From Nonomuraea terrae (lineage in GTDB: Bacteria > Actinomycetota > Actinomycetes > Streptosporangiales > Streptosporangiaceae): DNA of 64,000 nucleotides. How positions within the stretch are numbered: the first letter of the stretch is position 1; the number at the start of each line of letters is the position of its first letter. Of this stretch, positions 42,135-50,973 are shown in pieces. Both the position numbers and the translations under genes were made by a program. The notes under the pieces are model-generated. The model was not told the DNA's origin. It was given only the letters and a program-made list of their open reading frames with translations, and searched no databases. The DNA lies in assembly GCF_004348995.1 (NCBI RefSeq), contig NZ_SMKQ01000007.1, positions 50,159 to 114,158 of the forward strand, written 5' to 3'.

Positions 42135-42889
42135 CCTACCGCCACGCGATTGTCCGGACCAGCCATCAGGACCTGGCCAGCGGCGCGGTGCTGCATTCGG
42201 CCCCAGGGTTTCCCGCGTTCCCCGTCCGGCTGGCCAGCGAGATCTTCCAGCGCGCGCTGGCTCTGCGCGGCGGCGACCAGCCCGCCGTGCTCTGGGACCC
42301 GTGCTGCGGCAGCGGTTACCTGCTGACCGTGCTGGCGTTGCTGCACCGGCGCCAGATCGCCTCGGTACTGGCCTGCGACCTCGCCCCTGAAGCGCGACAC
42401 CTGGCCGAACGCAATCTCGCCCTGCTGAGCCAGGCCGGTCTGGCAGCTCGCGCCGCCGATCTCGAAGAGCGCGCCGCCCGCTTCGGCAAACCGGCCTACG
42501 ACTCGGCCGCGCGTGCCGCCTGCCGGCTCGCCGCCGAACTCGACGCCGCCGGAGGGGACGTGCCGCACGCGGTGCGCCAAGCCGACGTGCTCGACCCCGC
42601 CCAGCTCCAGCGGACACTCGGCCATCACACACCCGACATCGTGATCACCGACGTCCCCTACGGCGAACAGACCCACTGGCGCGGACCCAGCGCGGCGGCA
42701 GGAGTCACCGGCATGGTCGAGGCGCTCACGGCCGTGCTCCCGCACGACAGCGTGATCGCGGTGACGGTGCGGGGCCGCAAGGTTCCCACGGACCGCGGGC
42801 CACGCCCCCAGGCATCCTTCAAAATCGGTACCCGAGCCGTCGCGCTGTTCCGAACCTCCGAACGTCTTCGTACTTCCGCACGTGCGTGA
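42131..42889 (+). CDS. aviRa: 23S rRNA guanine methyltransferase AviRa (orthosomycin resistance)
   Basis: 252 residues. YRHAIVRTSHQDLASGAVLH, SAPGFPAFPVRLASEIFQRA, LWDPCCGSGYLLTVLALLHR (SAM-binding) and ITDVPYGEQTHWRG (catalytic DxPY-like motif) follow AviRa closely. AviRa methylates G2535 of 23S rRNA (E. coli numbering) and acts together with AviRb against avilamycin and evernimicin. No orthosomycin biosynthesis genes occur in the window, so the pair serves as a stand-alone resistance cassette within the recombinase-flanked segment. Confidence 0.88.
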   Translation: MTYRHAIVRTSHQDLASGAVLHSAPGFPAFPVRLASEIFQRALALRGGDQPAVLWDPCCGSGYLLTVLALLHRRQIASVLACDLAPEARHLAERNLALLSQAGLAARAADLEERAARFGKPAYDSAARAACRLAAELDAAGGDVPHAVRQADVLDPAQLQRTLGHHTPDIVITDVPYGEQTHWRGPSAAAGVTGMVEALTAVLPHDSVIAVTVRGRKVPTDRGPRPQASFKIGTRAVALFRTSERLRTSARA

Positions 42890-42959
42890 CAGTCGGAGGA
42901 CGCCACATTCGTGGTGAGGTCCTTGCCCGCAGGCGTGGGCGATTCGAACAGTCCGCGCT

Positions 42960-44357
42960 TCAGACGCCGTCCTCATCCACGACAGCGGCACTGGCGGTGC
43001 TGGCCCTGGGCAACGCCGCCGTGCCGAGGGGTCGCAGGCCCTTGTCCGGGGCCGAGGAGGCGATCGCGTAGCGGCCCAGGCAGTTGAGGTGGGCGTGGCC
43101 CAGCGGGGATAGCCGCGCCACGTCCTCGTCCTTGACCGGCACGCCCTGGGCGCGCAACTGATCCACGATCGCCGACAGATACCGCGAGTTCCACAAGACG
43201 ACGGCATTGACGACAAGTCCAAGAGCTGCGAGTTGGTCCTCCTGGCCTTCCCGATATGCCTGCCGGATCCGGCCGGCGTTGCTGTGGCAGATCTTGCGGG
43301 CCAGGCGGTGCCGGGACTCCTGGACCGACAGCTGCTTGCCCAGGCTGCGGCGGTAGCTGGAATCCATCGGGTCCAGCATGCTGAGCAGGTGCATCGTCTT
43401 GTCGATGCGGCCGTACTCGGCGAAGGCCTGCCCCAGTGGCGTCGGAGAGCCTTGGCGGGCGAACATGCGCAGCAGGTCGTAGGCGCGCACCTGGTTGGTC
43501 ACCAGCGATCCGGCAACGCGGAGCATGTCCGGCCACTGGGTGATCACCTTCTTGGTGTTCAGCTTGTTGCGGGCGATCGCCTCCAGCACCCCATAGTCGC
43601 CGGTGCTGCTGTCGGGCAACTCGGCCCGCCAGAACCGCTGATCGCCCAGGTCGGCGAAGCGGGGCGCGAATCGGTAGCCGAGCATGGAGAAGATTCCGAA
43701 CACCATGTCGCTGTCGCTGGCCTGGTCGGTCGTGACCACCTCGGGTTTCGGCCCGGCGTCCAGGTTGATCAGGCAGTCCAGGATGTACAGGGAATCGCGG
43801 GGCGTCCCCGGCACCACCATCTGCCCGATCCCCGCAACTAGATCATTTACTGCGTTAAGCCAGGTGATACCGACTGCCCGAGCTGCTGCTGGAGGTGACG
43901 CCACCGGCCCCTCGGCGTGCGTCCACGCCCGGCCATGCAGGAAGGTCCGGAACTGGCGCGCCAGCTGCCGCTCGCTCCAACTGTCGGTGTCATCGAAGGT
44001 GTGGTAACCGTAGGCGTCCCGGATCATCCACGCATGCTCGTACGTCGTCTTGGGCCGCTCGGCGTACTTCTTGACCTGCGACGCGTCACCGATCCCCAAC
44101 TGCTCGGCCAGATAGTCCACCACCGGCCACGGCACCGCCAGCGGATCCTCCAGAAACAACCCCTTGTACCGAACGGTCCCGATCTGGACAGCGACGCCCA
44201 GCCGGTGAGAATCGGCCCTCGACTGCGCGATCACATTCCGGTCGAAGCTGTCCAGGAAGAAGAACTTCTCCATGTCTGACAGCGATGGCACCTCGATGAA
44301 CGAGGCGTAGGTGGCCCTCTGCTCGGCACACAGAAATTCCGCAGGCATAGCCCGCAC
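42960..44357 (-). pseudogene. tnpA: Tn3-family transposase with large internal deletion
   Basis: The 465-residue open frame joins the N-terminal Tn3 domain (EKFFFLDSFDRNVIAQSRAD, YAERPKTTYEHAWMIRDAYG) directly to the C-terminal half (GIGQMVVPGTPRDSLYILDC, VVTTDQASDSDMVFGIFSML, AYREGQEDQLAALGL). Full-length TnpA is about 1000 residues; roughly half is missing, including the first catalytic Asp. The second Asp and the Glu survive. The frame is open, so a dominant-negative or simply inert protein could still be made. Confidence 0.85.
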
Positions 44358-44433
44358 GGTAGGACCATATCGGTCGCGATCAACTCATAGTGATTAACGC
44401 GTTACAAGTGAGGATGTTTCAGCCTTCAGTGCT

Positions 44434-44475
44434 TCTTGATCGTTCTCACCGCCAACGGCTGTCCGCCGGTTCCTC
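44434..44475 (+). repeat. Dispersed repeat, copy 3
   Basis: CGCCAACGGCTGTCCGCC then GGTTCCTC, preceded by CTTGATCGTTCTCAC, in the 330-base gap between the Tn3 relic and the coiled-coil gene. The rest of that gap shows no gene. Confidence 0.6.
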
Positions 44476-44648
44476 ACCCACGAATCCCACTGACAGCTCG
44501 TGGCAAAAGCCCAAGACAACTTCGTGGCAATCCGCACGCACCGAAGACCGTACAGACCCTTGATCGTCGGCTCCTCTTTACTTGCGGGAATTCTGCCTTC
44601 TCGCAAGTTGGGTGGGGTTTCCAGGCGCGCAACGGATCCGTATTTCTG

Positions 44649-44675
44649 ATTTTGATTTTCTGGAAAAACAAAAAT
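44649..44675. promoter_or_regulatory. AT-rich imperfect palindrome before the KfrA-like gene
   Basis: ATTTTGATTTTC, TGG, then AAAAACAAAAAT, in otherwise very GC-rich DNA and 14 bases before the GTG. KfrA proteins repress their own promoters at such repeats, so an autoregulatory operator is plausible. Confidence 0.4.
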
Positions 44676-44689
44676 GGTAGAGTGATGTC

Positions 44690-45895
44690 GTGACCGTGGA
44701 GAGCAGTGTCGTTACGCCCTGCAAGCACTGTGGCGCGCCGATTGAGCAGCGGCGGGGGAGAGGGCGGCCGAAGGCGTACTGTCCGGAGAAGGACTGTCAG
44801 GCGGCGGCCAAGCGGGAGCGGGAGTTGCGGCGGGCCACCCCAGGGCTGGAGGGGGCGCTGGCCAGGGCCGAGCAGCTGTACGACCGGATGGAGAGCGGGC
44901 TGGCCGCGGCCATCGAGCCGCTCGCCCGTGCGCTGGTCGAGGAGCTGAGCCCGGCAGGGGTCGAGGCCAAGCTGAGCGCGGTGCAGGCCGAGGCGCACAC
45001 GCGCGTCGCGATCGCCCGTACGGAGCGGGAGCAGGCGTTCGAGCAGGTACGGCTGGCGCGCGAGGCCACCGAGCATGCCCGCCGGCAGACCGCCGAGATG
45101 CGGGAACGGCTGGAAGAGGCCCAGAACGAACGGGAGACCGCGCTGGCCGACGCCGAGCGCGCACGCGAGCAGGCGCTGGCCGCGTTGCGCGAGGCGGCGA
45201 GCACGGAGCGGCAGGCGTTGCAGACCGCCGAGGAGGCGCAGCGAAAGGCTGAGCTGGCCGAACGGCGGGCCGAGGAGTCGGCTCACGAGGCCGAGATGGC
45301 GCGCCAGGCCAGGGATCAGGCGGTTCGGGAGCTGGCCGAGCGGGTGGAGCTGGCCGAACGGAGGGTGGAGGAGGCGCGGGCGCAGGCCGTACGGGCTGAG
45401 GAGGACGCCGAGTTGGCGCGGCGGGAGCGTGATCGCGCCCGGGAGGAGACGGCGGCGGCGGTTCGGACGCGTGAGCAGGCCGAACGTGAGGTGGTCGGCG
45501 CGGACGCGCGGGCCGGGGCGGCGGCGCAGGAGCGCGACAGAGCCGTGGAGAGGGCGGTGAACGCGGAGCGCGGGGCGGCCGAGGCGGAACGGGATCGTGC
45601 TGTGGCGCTGGGGGAGGCCGCGCGGGCGGCGGACGAGGTCCAGCGGCTGAACGGGAAGGTGGCGCAGGTTGAGGCGGAGGCGGCCGCGGCGCTGTCCCGG
45701 GAGCGGAAAGTCGTCACGCGGGAGAAGTCGCGCGCCGAAGCTGCCACCAAGGAACGCGATCAGCTGCAGGGGGAGTTGCGGCTCGAGCGCGTACGGCTGG
45801 AGGATCTGCGGGCCGAGCTGGAGGCGGCCCGCGCGGAGGCGGCCCAGCTGCGGGAACGCGCGGTCGTGGCGGAGCTACGCCTGCAGGGCGGATGA
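44690..45895 (+). CDS. KfrA-like coiled-coil protein with N-terminal zinc-binding motif
   Basis: 401 residues. Residues 10-35 hold CKHCGAPIEQRRGRGRPKAY and a following C-x4-C, a small zinc-ribbon-like DNA-binding motif. From about residue 50 to the end it is a continuous heptad coiled coil very rich in Glu, Ala and Arg (AEEDAELARRERDRAREET and similar). This layout is that of plasmid KfrA-type proteins, which bind DNA and form filaments for partition. It is commonly met in actinomycete plasmids and Tn3-linked regions. GTG at 44690 is the first good start. Confidence 0.65.
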   Translation: MTVESSVVTPCKHCGAPIEQRRGRGRPKAYCPEKDCQAAAKRERELRRATPGLEGALARAEQLYDRMESGLAAAIEPLARALVEELSPAGVEAKLSAVQAEAHTRVAIARTEREQAFEQVRLAREATEHARRQTAEMRERLEEAQNERETALADAERAREQALAALREAASTERQALQTAEEAQRKAELAERRAEESAHEAEMARQARDQAVRELAERVELAERRVEEARAQAVRAEEDAELARRERDRAREETAAAVRTREQAEREVVGADARAGAAAQERDRAVERAVNAERGAAEAERDRAVALGEAARAADEVQRLNGKVAQVEAEAAAALSRERKVVTREKSRAEAATKERDQLQGELRLERVRLEDLRAELEAARAEAAQLRERAVVAELRLQGG

Positions 45896-46114
45896 CCTGT
45901 GGGGCTCAGGAACTCGAATCACTTGCATCGCAGAGGCGTTCGTTCAGGGCGGCAGGGGCTGAGGGCGCCGAATGGGGTCCCGGTAGCAATGGCGAAAAAT
46001 CCAACGGATATGGCCCTGACCTGCGGTGACTCGCTCTTTGGGCAGGCCGAAAGGAGGGGTGGCGGTCCATCCGGGTTCGCATCGGACGCGAGTTTCACAC
46101 ATCCGATGCTGAAC

Positions 46115-46600
46115 TCAGGGATGCTCGCGGCGAAGGTTCTTCAGCGAGGTTGAACCCGAGGGCGATGGACGCGCAGGCTGGTTTCGGCTGGGCGCCGACT
46201 GGAGGCTCACCACGCTGGCCGTGGGTGGCGTGGCTGCCCGCTGCTCCAGCGAGCCGACTCGTCGCGCGGGCACGGACAGCTCGACCTCAACCCACTCCCA
46301 GGGCGCCCCAACTCCACCAGTTCCGGCAGGACGGGCTGACCCCGCATGTCGCGCAACGGCCACCAGCCCGGTTCGGCGAAGTAGTGGTACGTCGGCGTGG
46401 GCAGCGCCACAGGCACGCACCCCCTGCTCGACCACCTTGCCGAGCAGTTGCTCCCTAATGCGCCGCTCGATCCCCTCGCGGAAGCGGGTGTCCTCCCACA
46501 TCTGGCGGAGGTTCCGCTCTGTGTAGGTGATGACGGTGTCATGGGCAGCCAGCGCCGCGGCGACCATCTCCCCGACCAGGGCCGGGTTCAGGTGCACCAT
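46115..46600 (-). pseudogene. Hypothetical protein, probably frameshifted
   Basis: From the ATG at 46600 the first 60 residues look coding (LVGEMVAAALAAHDTVITYT, RFREGIERRIREQLLGKVVE). The open frame then continues with low-complexity residues, whereas another frame offers VALPTPTYHYFAEPGWWPLR and QPVLPELVELG, a better continuation. A frameshift near 46425 is likely. Family not recognised. Confidence 0.4.
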
Positions 46601-46832
46601 GCTGCCCCCGTAAAGGACCTTGGTGGTCGAAGTCGCCCGCCGCGCCGCTCATGCGGGCAGGCTCCTCATCGTGTTCGGCTGCACATTCGCGAGGGGGCCG
46701 TGCAGGTTCGTGTGGCCGGGGCCGAACGTCGGCTCGGCACGGCTGTACCGGCCGGCGGCCGGGGAAGACGAGAAGGGGGCCATCCCAAGTACCAGAGAAA
46801 GGGGCAGTGTCTGCCCTACCTGAGAGATCGCT

Positions 46833-47165
46833 GCTCAGTGGGTACGGCGGCGGGGTGCCAGGATCTCGGTGACCTTGGCGATGGCTTCGGCGCCGGGTTG
46901 GACGTAGCGCATGGCGGTGCGGGGGTTCTTGTGGCGGGTCTTGCCCATGATGAGCTGCAGCGGGACTTCGGCTTCGCCGAGGTGGGTGGCGGCGCTGTGG
47001 CGCAGCTGGTGCAGGTCGAGCCCGGCGTACTTGTCCAGCAGGACGCGGGCGCGGTCGTAGCCGAGGCGGGCGCGGTCGTAGCCGAGGCGGGCGCGGTCGT
47101 AGCCGAGGCGGGCGCGGTCGTAGCCGAGGCGGGCGCGGCCGGTGTGCGGGCAGATGTCGGCGGCC
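46833..47165 (-). pseudogene. Tyrosine recombinase, C-terminal fragment with expanded 21-bp repeats
   Basis: The minus strand encodes GLDLHQLRHSAATHLGEAEV, PLQLIMGKTRHKNPRTAMRY and VQPGAEAIAKVTEIL to the stop at 46833-46835: the HxxR block and the nucleophile Tyr of an integrase. Upstream, the peptide RARLGYD repeats about four times, then no further homology or start codon is seen. About 90 residues remain. Confidence 0.65.
47045..47128. repeat. 21-bp tandem repeat, four copies
   Basis: Period 21 from 47045 (GCGGGCGCGGTCGTAGCCGA plus G), with a degenerate fifth copy. It encodes RARLGYD on the minus strand, in frame with the recombinase fragment. Confidence 0.9.
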
Positions 47166-47191
47166 GCGGGGCGGCGGGCCGTCCCTCCTAA

Positions 47192-47530
47192 TCACTCTTC
47201 GTGGTCGCTGGGGGCGTAGTGAGACCACGGGCTCCCCGTCTCAGCGGCCAGCGCGGTGATGTGAACGTGGTGGTAGCCGAGCATCCGGGCAACGACCGGT
47301 GCCGGTGCCTGGAGCGCGAGTTGACGGATAGCGGCGGTGCGCCCGTTGAAGGTCGGGAGCCCCTCCTTGCGCATCCGGTGAGCGAGTGCGCTTGTGCCCA
47401 TCGGCTGGCCAGCCCGGCGCCCGGGGAAGAGCCAGCGTGCCCCGGGATTGGTCGCGGTGGTCAGGGTTCGGTCGCCGCGCTGCGAAGGCCCGCAGCAAGT
47501 CGGCGAACGGCTCGGGGAGAAGAGCTCAGG
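47192..47530 (-). pseudogene. Second integrase-like C-terminal fragment
   Basis: ARWLFPGRRAGQPMGTSAL, GRTAAIRQLALQAPAPVVAR and MLGYHHVHITALAAETGSPW followed by SHYAPSDHEE form the C-terminal end of an actinomycete integrase-like protein that lacks the usual catalytic Tyr pattern. Upstream frames (FADLLRAFAARRPN) are shifted. It is cut by the YwqG gene. Confidence 0.55.
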
Positions 47531-48416
47531 GTGTCCAGTGCTGGATGACCTGGACTCGGTCGAAGCGGAGGTCTTCCAGGTCGGCTGCCGGGACTGTCCA
47601 GTACAGGGATATCCGGTCGAGGTACCCGATCCACTGGGCCAGCAGGACCCAGCCGTCGGTGTCCAGTTCGTCGCGGGCGCGGTTCTTGAAGGCCGCGGCG
47701 TACCGGACGGGGTCGCCGAACTCCTGCCCACGGGCACTGGCCCAGCCTCCGAGCTGCAGGTGAGCCCCGGGCCAACCGCCCGGCCACCGGGTGTCGTGCC
47801 AGGCTTGGCGCAGCCGTCCTGTGTTCTCGAACCGCGCGGCAAGAGGATCGGTGAACGTGGCCGCGTAATACGTCGGCTCGTGGTCGGGTAGCGTCACCAC
47901 CGACTGGGGGCGCAGCGGGTCGATCTCACGCAGGCCGACCTCCAGGTCCACGTGGGTCCCGACGCCGGCGCGGAGCGGGACCTCGTCGTTCTCGTAGTCG
48001 CTGTATTCGCGTGCGCGGTCGCCGAGCCCGGTGCCCGCCGGGAGGTAGTCCACGGAGCCGAAGCCGTCCTCGTCGCCCATCTCAGGGGTCGCGAAGAAGA
48101 GCAGGTGGCCGTCGGCGGGCAGCGGCAGACCGGTCGCGCCTGTGGGGATCGCCGACAGGTCGACCGTCGCGATCAGGTGGTGCTCATCCCGGCGCCGCTC
48201 CCGCGTCGCCGAGTACGTGCCGTCCGGACCGGGGCCGGGTCGGCGCTCGTCACCGAACCATCCGGCCTCTGGCTCGTCTCCCGTCGGCGCGAGGACCACC
48301 GCCGGGCGAGCGAGTCCCGCCCACCGCTCGACCTCGTCGACGGGCACTCCCGCCACGAGGGCACGCTCGCGGAACATCGCGAGGCGGTCGGTCATCTCGG
48401 GCGTCAGCCGGGTCAT
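47526..48416 (-). CDS. YwqG-family (DUF1963) protein
   Basis: 296 residues. PLPADGHLLFFATPEMGDED, YYAATFTDPLAARFENTG, HLQLGGWASARGQEFGDPV, DTDGWVLLAQWIGY are typical of DUF1963, a family of unknown biochemical role that is frequent in actinobacteria. The ATG at 48416 has GGGAGAGG upstream. It overlaps the integrase relic slightly and seems to be monocistronic. Confidence 0.75.
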   Translation of the reverse strand: MTRLTPEMTDRLAMFRERALVAGVPVDEVERWAGLARPAVVLAPTGDEPEAGWFGDERRPGPGPDGTYSATRERRRDEHHLIATVDLSAIPTGATGLPLPADGHLLFFATPEMGDEDGFGSVDYLPAGTGLGDRAREYSDYENDEVPLRAGVGTHVDLEVGLREIDPLRPQSVVTLPDHEPTYYAATFTDPLAARFENTGRLRQAWHDTRWPGGWPGAHLQLGGWASARGQEFGDPVRYAAAFKNRARDELDTDGWVLLAQWIGYLDRISLYWTVPAADLEDLRFDRVQVIQHWTP

Positions 48417-48527
48417 GCAGGCCTCTCCCTCGTCCGTACGGTCTGATGGGGCATCATCATGCCACTGCTCGGTGACATGCTCGTTAGATGAACACCCGAC
48501 CATGCGGGCCACCGCCGAGCAGACTGC

Positions 48528-48600
48528 CCCCTGGCCGACTTCGTCCCCGACGGGATCGTCGACCGGTTGTGCCTGCTCGGCCCGGCGTCCGCGCTCGGTG
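48528..48600 (+). pseudogene. LLM-class oxidoreductase, tiny C-terminal fragment
   Basis: ADFVPDGIVDRLCLLGPAS followed by ALGV resembles the last helix-strand unit of F420-dependent LLM enzymes. Only about 25 residues remain between the YwqG and hydrolase genes. Confidence 0.35.
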
Positions 48601-49827
48601 TCAGTCGTCGATGGCCTGGTAGAGGGTGGTCCAGAAATCGTGGAACAGCCGCGCCGGATCCGGGGTGGACATCCCGACCTGGGTGAGCAGGATTCCGGTG
48701 AGCTGGTTGGTCGGGTCGGCGTAGACGGTGGTGCCGGTTCCGCCGTCCCAGCCGAACTGGCCGATGGGCGCGTAGTCGCCGCGGTAGGTGCGCACCGCCA
48801 TTCCGAAGCCCCAGCCGCCGTGCAACGCCAGCCCGGCCGACAGATGGGCGATGTTCCTGTACATGGTGTCGCGGGCGGCTTGTTGCTCGGGCGTGAGGCA
48901 GTTGGTGGTCATCAGCTCGATGGCGGGCCGGGACAAGATCCGCCGATCCTGGTGCATGCCGTTGTTCAGCAGCATCCGGAAGAAGGTGTGGTAGTCGTCG
49001 ACAGTGGAGACCAGTGCGCAGCCCTGGAATGCCGGAGGCTGGCTGACCCGTCCGCCTGCGGCCTCGTCCCACACGAGGAACTCTCCGGTCTGCGGGTCGG
49101 GCCCGTACAGGGGTGGTAGCCGGTCGATCTTGTCGGCGGGCACATGGTAACCGGTGTCGGTCATGCCCAGCGGATCGAGGATGCGTTCGCGCAGGAACGT
49201 CCCGAACGACTGGCCGGTGACCCTGGCAACGAGCACGCAGAGCACCTCGTGGCTGAGGTCGTACTGCCACCGCTGTCCGGGCTGGTACGACAGTGGGAGC
49301 TCGCCGAGGCGGCGCATCCACTCGTCCGGCTCGGGCGCCGGTCCGGACGCCACGCCGTAGTCGGTCGCCTCGAAAATCGCGGCCCTGATCGGGGAGTCCA
49401 GTAGTTCTAAATCCATTCCGAGCCCGAACGTTGAGGTGAGCAGGTCTCGTACGGTGATCGGCCGGTGGGCCGGCACGGTGTCCTCCAGCGGCCCGTCGGG
49501 CCGCTTCAGCACCTTCCGGTCGGCGAGTTCGGGCAGCCACTCATCGACCGGGTCGTCCGGCCGCAGCCGGCACTCGTCGAGCAGGACCATCGCCGCGGCC
49601 ATCGTGACCGGCTTGGACACCGACGCCATCCGAAAGATCGTGTCCCGGCGCATCGGCGCGCCACCGTCATGCCGCATCGTCCCGAGCGCTTCGACGTGCG
49701 TCTGGCCTCCCCGGCTGACCAAGGCGACCAGCCCGGGAATCTTTCCGGACTCAACATGGCGTGCCAGCACCTCGCGCAGTCTGCGCAGCCCCGCATCGGA
49801 GAAGCCGCTGTTGCTTTGTCCCATCAT
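48601..49827 (-). CDS. Serine hydrolase of the class C beta-lactamase/esterase fold
   Basis: 408 residues. SVSK near residue 70 is the catalytic SxxK; YDLSH near 200 stands for the YxN motif; HGGWGFGMAV and GWDGGTGTTVYADP are the C-terminal strand region (GG in place of KTG). Such proteins are usually esterases or D-aminopeptidases rather than antibiotic-hydrolysing enzymes. No signal peptide is seen, so it is cytosolic. AAGGAG precedes the ATG. A MerR-type operator-promoter lies 84 bases upstream, suggesting control by the divergent MerR gene. Confidence 0.85.
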   Translation of the reverse strand: MMGQSNSGFSDAGLRRLREVLARHVESGKIPGLVALVSRGGQTHVEALGTMRHDGGAPMRRDTIFRMASVSKPVTMAAAMVLLDECRLRPDDPVDEWLPELADRKVLKRPDGPLEDTVPAHRPITVRDLLTSTFGLGMDLELLDSPIRAAIFEATDYGVASGPAPEPDEWMRRLGELPLSYQPGQRWQYDLSHEVLCVLVARVTGQSFGTFLRERILDPLGMTDTGYHVPADKIDRLPPLYGPDPQTGEFLVWDEAAGGRVSQPPAFQGCALVSTVDDYHTFFRMLLNNGMHQDRRILSRPAIELMTTNCLTPEQQAARDTMYRNIAHLSAGLALHGGWGFGMAVRTYRGDYAPIGQFGWDGGTGTTVYADPTNQLTGILLTQVGMSTPDPARLFHDFWTTLYQAIDD

Positions 49828-49904
49828 GAATCTCCTTGTCTCCAGCGTTCGATCTCACGGCGGCCCTCGTGGCTACCAGCCCCTTCGAGGCGGCCATGCG
49901 ATGA

Positions 49905-49937
49905 GCGTGCACCCTGCCCTAAGGTCAAGGTCAACCC
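49905..49937 (-). promoter_or_regulatory. MerR-type promoter/operator
   Basis: A 21-bp dyad at 49911-49931, ACCCTGCCCTAAGGTCAAGGT, sits between TTGACC and CACGCT on the minus strand, with a 19-base spacer. Long 19-bp spacers with a central dyad are the signature of MerR-activated promoters. It drives the hydrolase gene. Confidence 0.55.
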
Positions 49938-50054
49938 TGTCGCGATCATGAGCTGATCTGCGGCGATCTCAGGCGTCCCCGGGCCTGGGCCAGCGGTTGG
50001 GCCGCGGTCCGGCGCGGGTGGTGGACTGGAACAGCTGCGCGCTACCCTCGCCCT

Positions 50055-50192
50055 ATGATCGCCCGCCACCCGTACCTCAAGGTGAATGCGAAGGTCGCCG
50101 GCGACCACGGCTCGATCCCGCGCCCGGACGTTTGGGCCGTCGCCGACGCGGTGTGCGCGACCGCAGCCACCCGCGACCTGGAGGTGCGCTAA
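50055..50192 (+). CDS. Small hypothetical protein
   Basis: 45 residues beginning MIARHPYLKVNAKVAG and ending TRDLEVR, ending four bases before the MerR start. No family recognised and no good ribosome site; it could be the tail of a larger lost gene. The GGAGGTG near its end serves the MerR gene. Confidence 0.25.
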   Translation: MIARHPYLKVNAKVAGDHGSIPRPDVWAVADAVCATAATRDLEVR

Positions 50193-50196
50193 GCCG

Positions 50197-50973
50197 ATGG
50201 CAGACGGGCTCACGATCGGTCAGGCGGCGGCGTTCGTCGGCGTCACGATCAAGACCGTGCGGCACTATCACCGGCTCGGCCTGGTCGCCGAGCCGGAACG
50301 GGACGGGTCGGGCTACCGGCGTTACCGGTCGGCCGACCTGCTGCGGCTGGTCCAGGTCCGGACGCTGGCCGAGGCCGGCGTGCCGCTGGCCGAGATCGGT
50401 GACCTGCTCGACTCCGATCCCGAGGAATTCGCCGCGTCCCTGGACGACGTCGAGCGGCGGCTCACCGAACGGATCGAGGACCTGATCGCGCGCCGCGACA
50501 CGCTGCACCGGCTCGCCCACGGTGACCGGGCCCTGCTACCCGACCGGGCCTGCGCGGTCTTGGACCGACTCGCCGAACTTGGCTTCAGCCCCGACTACGT
50601 GGCCGCCCAACGGGAGGCTCTGCTGCTGGCCCGGGCCCTGGTTCCGGAGATCTTCGACAGCTTCGTGACCCGGCTCGAACACTCGCTTGACGATCCCGAA
50701 CTCGTCGAGCTGACCAAGCGCGGCGTCGATGCGCTGTCCTGGGATCCCGACGACCCGCGGATCGAGGAACTGGCGTCCGCGCTGGCCGACAAGCTTCTGG
50801 CCGACCGCGCGCTGCTGGCACCGCCCACCGGGTCTCAGAACCAGTCCGACGCCGCCGCCCGGTACGGGCTGGTCAACCACCACCGGGAAGACCAAGCGCC
50901 AGCCATCGCCCGGTTGAACGCGCTGGTCGAGGCGAAACTGCGCGCGGCTGGCATCGACATCCCGCATCAATAA
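50197..50973 (+). CDS. MerR-family transcriptional regulator
   Basis: 258 residues. LTIGQAAAFVGVTIKTVRHY and SGYRRYRSADLLRLVQVRTL form the winged helix; a coiled-coil dimer helix follows (DDVERRLTERIEDLIARRD), then about 130 residues of effector-binding or helical domain without cysteines, so metal sensing is unlikely. It probably activates the divergent hydrolase gene through the dyad at 49911-49931. The ATG at 50197 lies 10 bases after GGAGGTG. Confidence 0.85.
   Translation: MADGLTIGQAAAFVGVTIKTVRHYHRLGLVAEPERDGSGYRRYRSADLLRLVQVRTLAEAGVPLAEIGDLLDSDPEEFAASLDDVERRLTERIEDLIARRDTLHRLAHGDRALLPDRACAVLDRLAELGFSPDYVAAQREALLLARALVPEIFDSFVTRLEHSLDDPELVELTKRGVDALSWDPDDPRIEELASALADKLLADRALLAPPTGSQNQSDAAARYGLVNHHREDQAPAIARLNALVEAKLRAAGIDIPHQ

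Noticed and set aside
44434..44693. Small plus-strand protein containing TANGCPPVPHPR
   Set aside because: The apparent coding signal comes from the dispersed repeat, which also occurs in other frames at the other copies; no ribosome site.
45899..46153. Small plus-strand frame after the KfrA-like gene
   Set aside because: No ribosome site, no homology and composition unlike neighbouring genes.
48601..49827. Antibiotic-resistance beta-lactamase
   Set aside because: There is no signal peptide, the YxN and KTG motifs are degenerate, and the length fits the esterase branch; resistance cannot be claimed.
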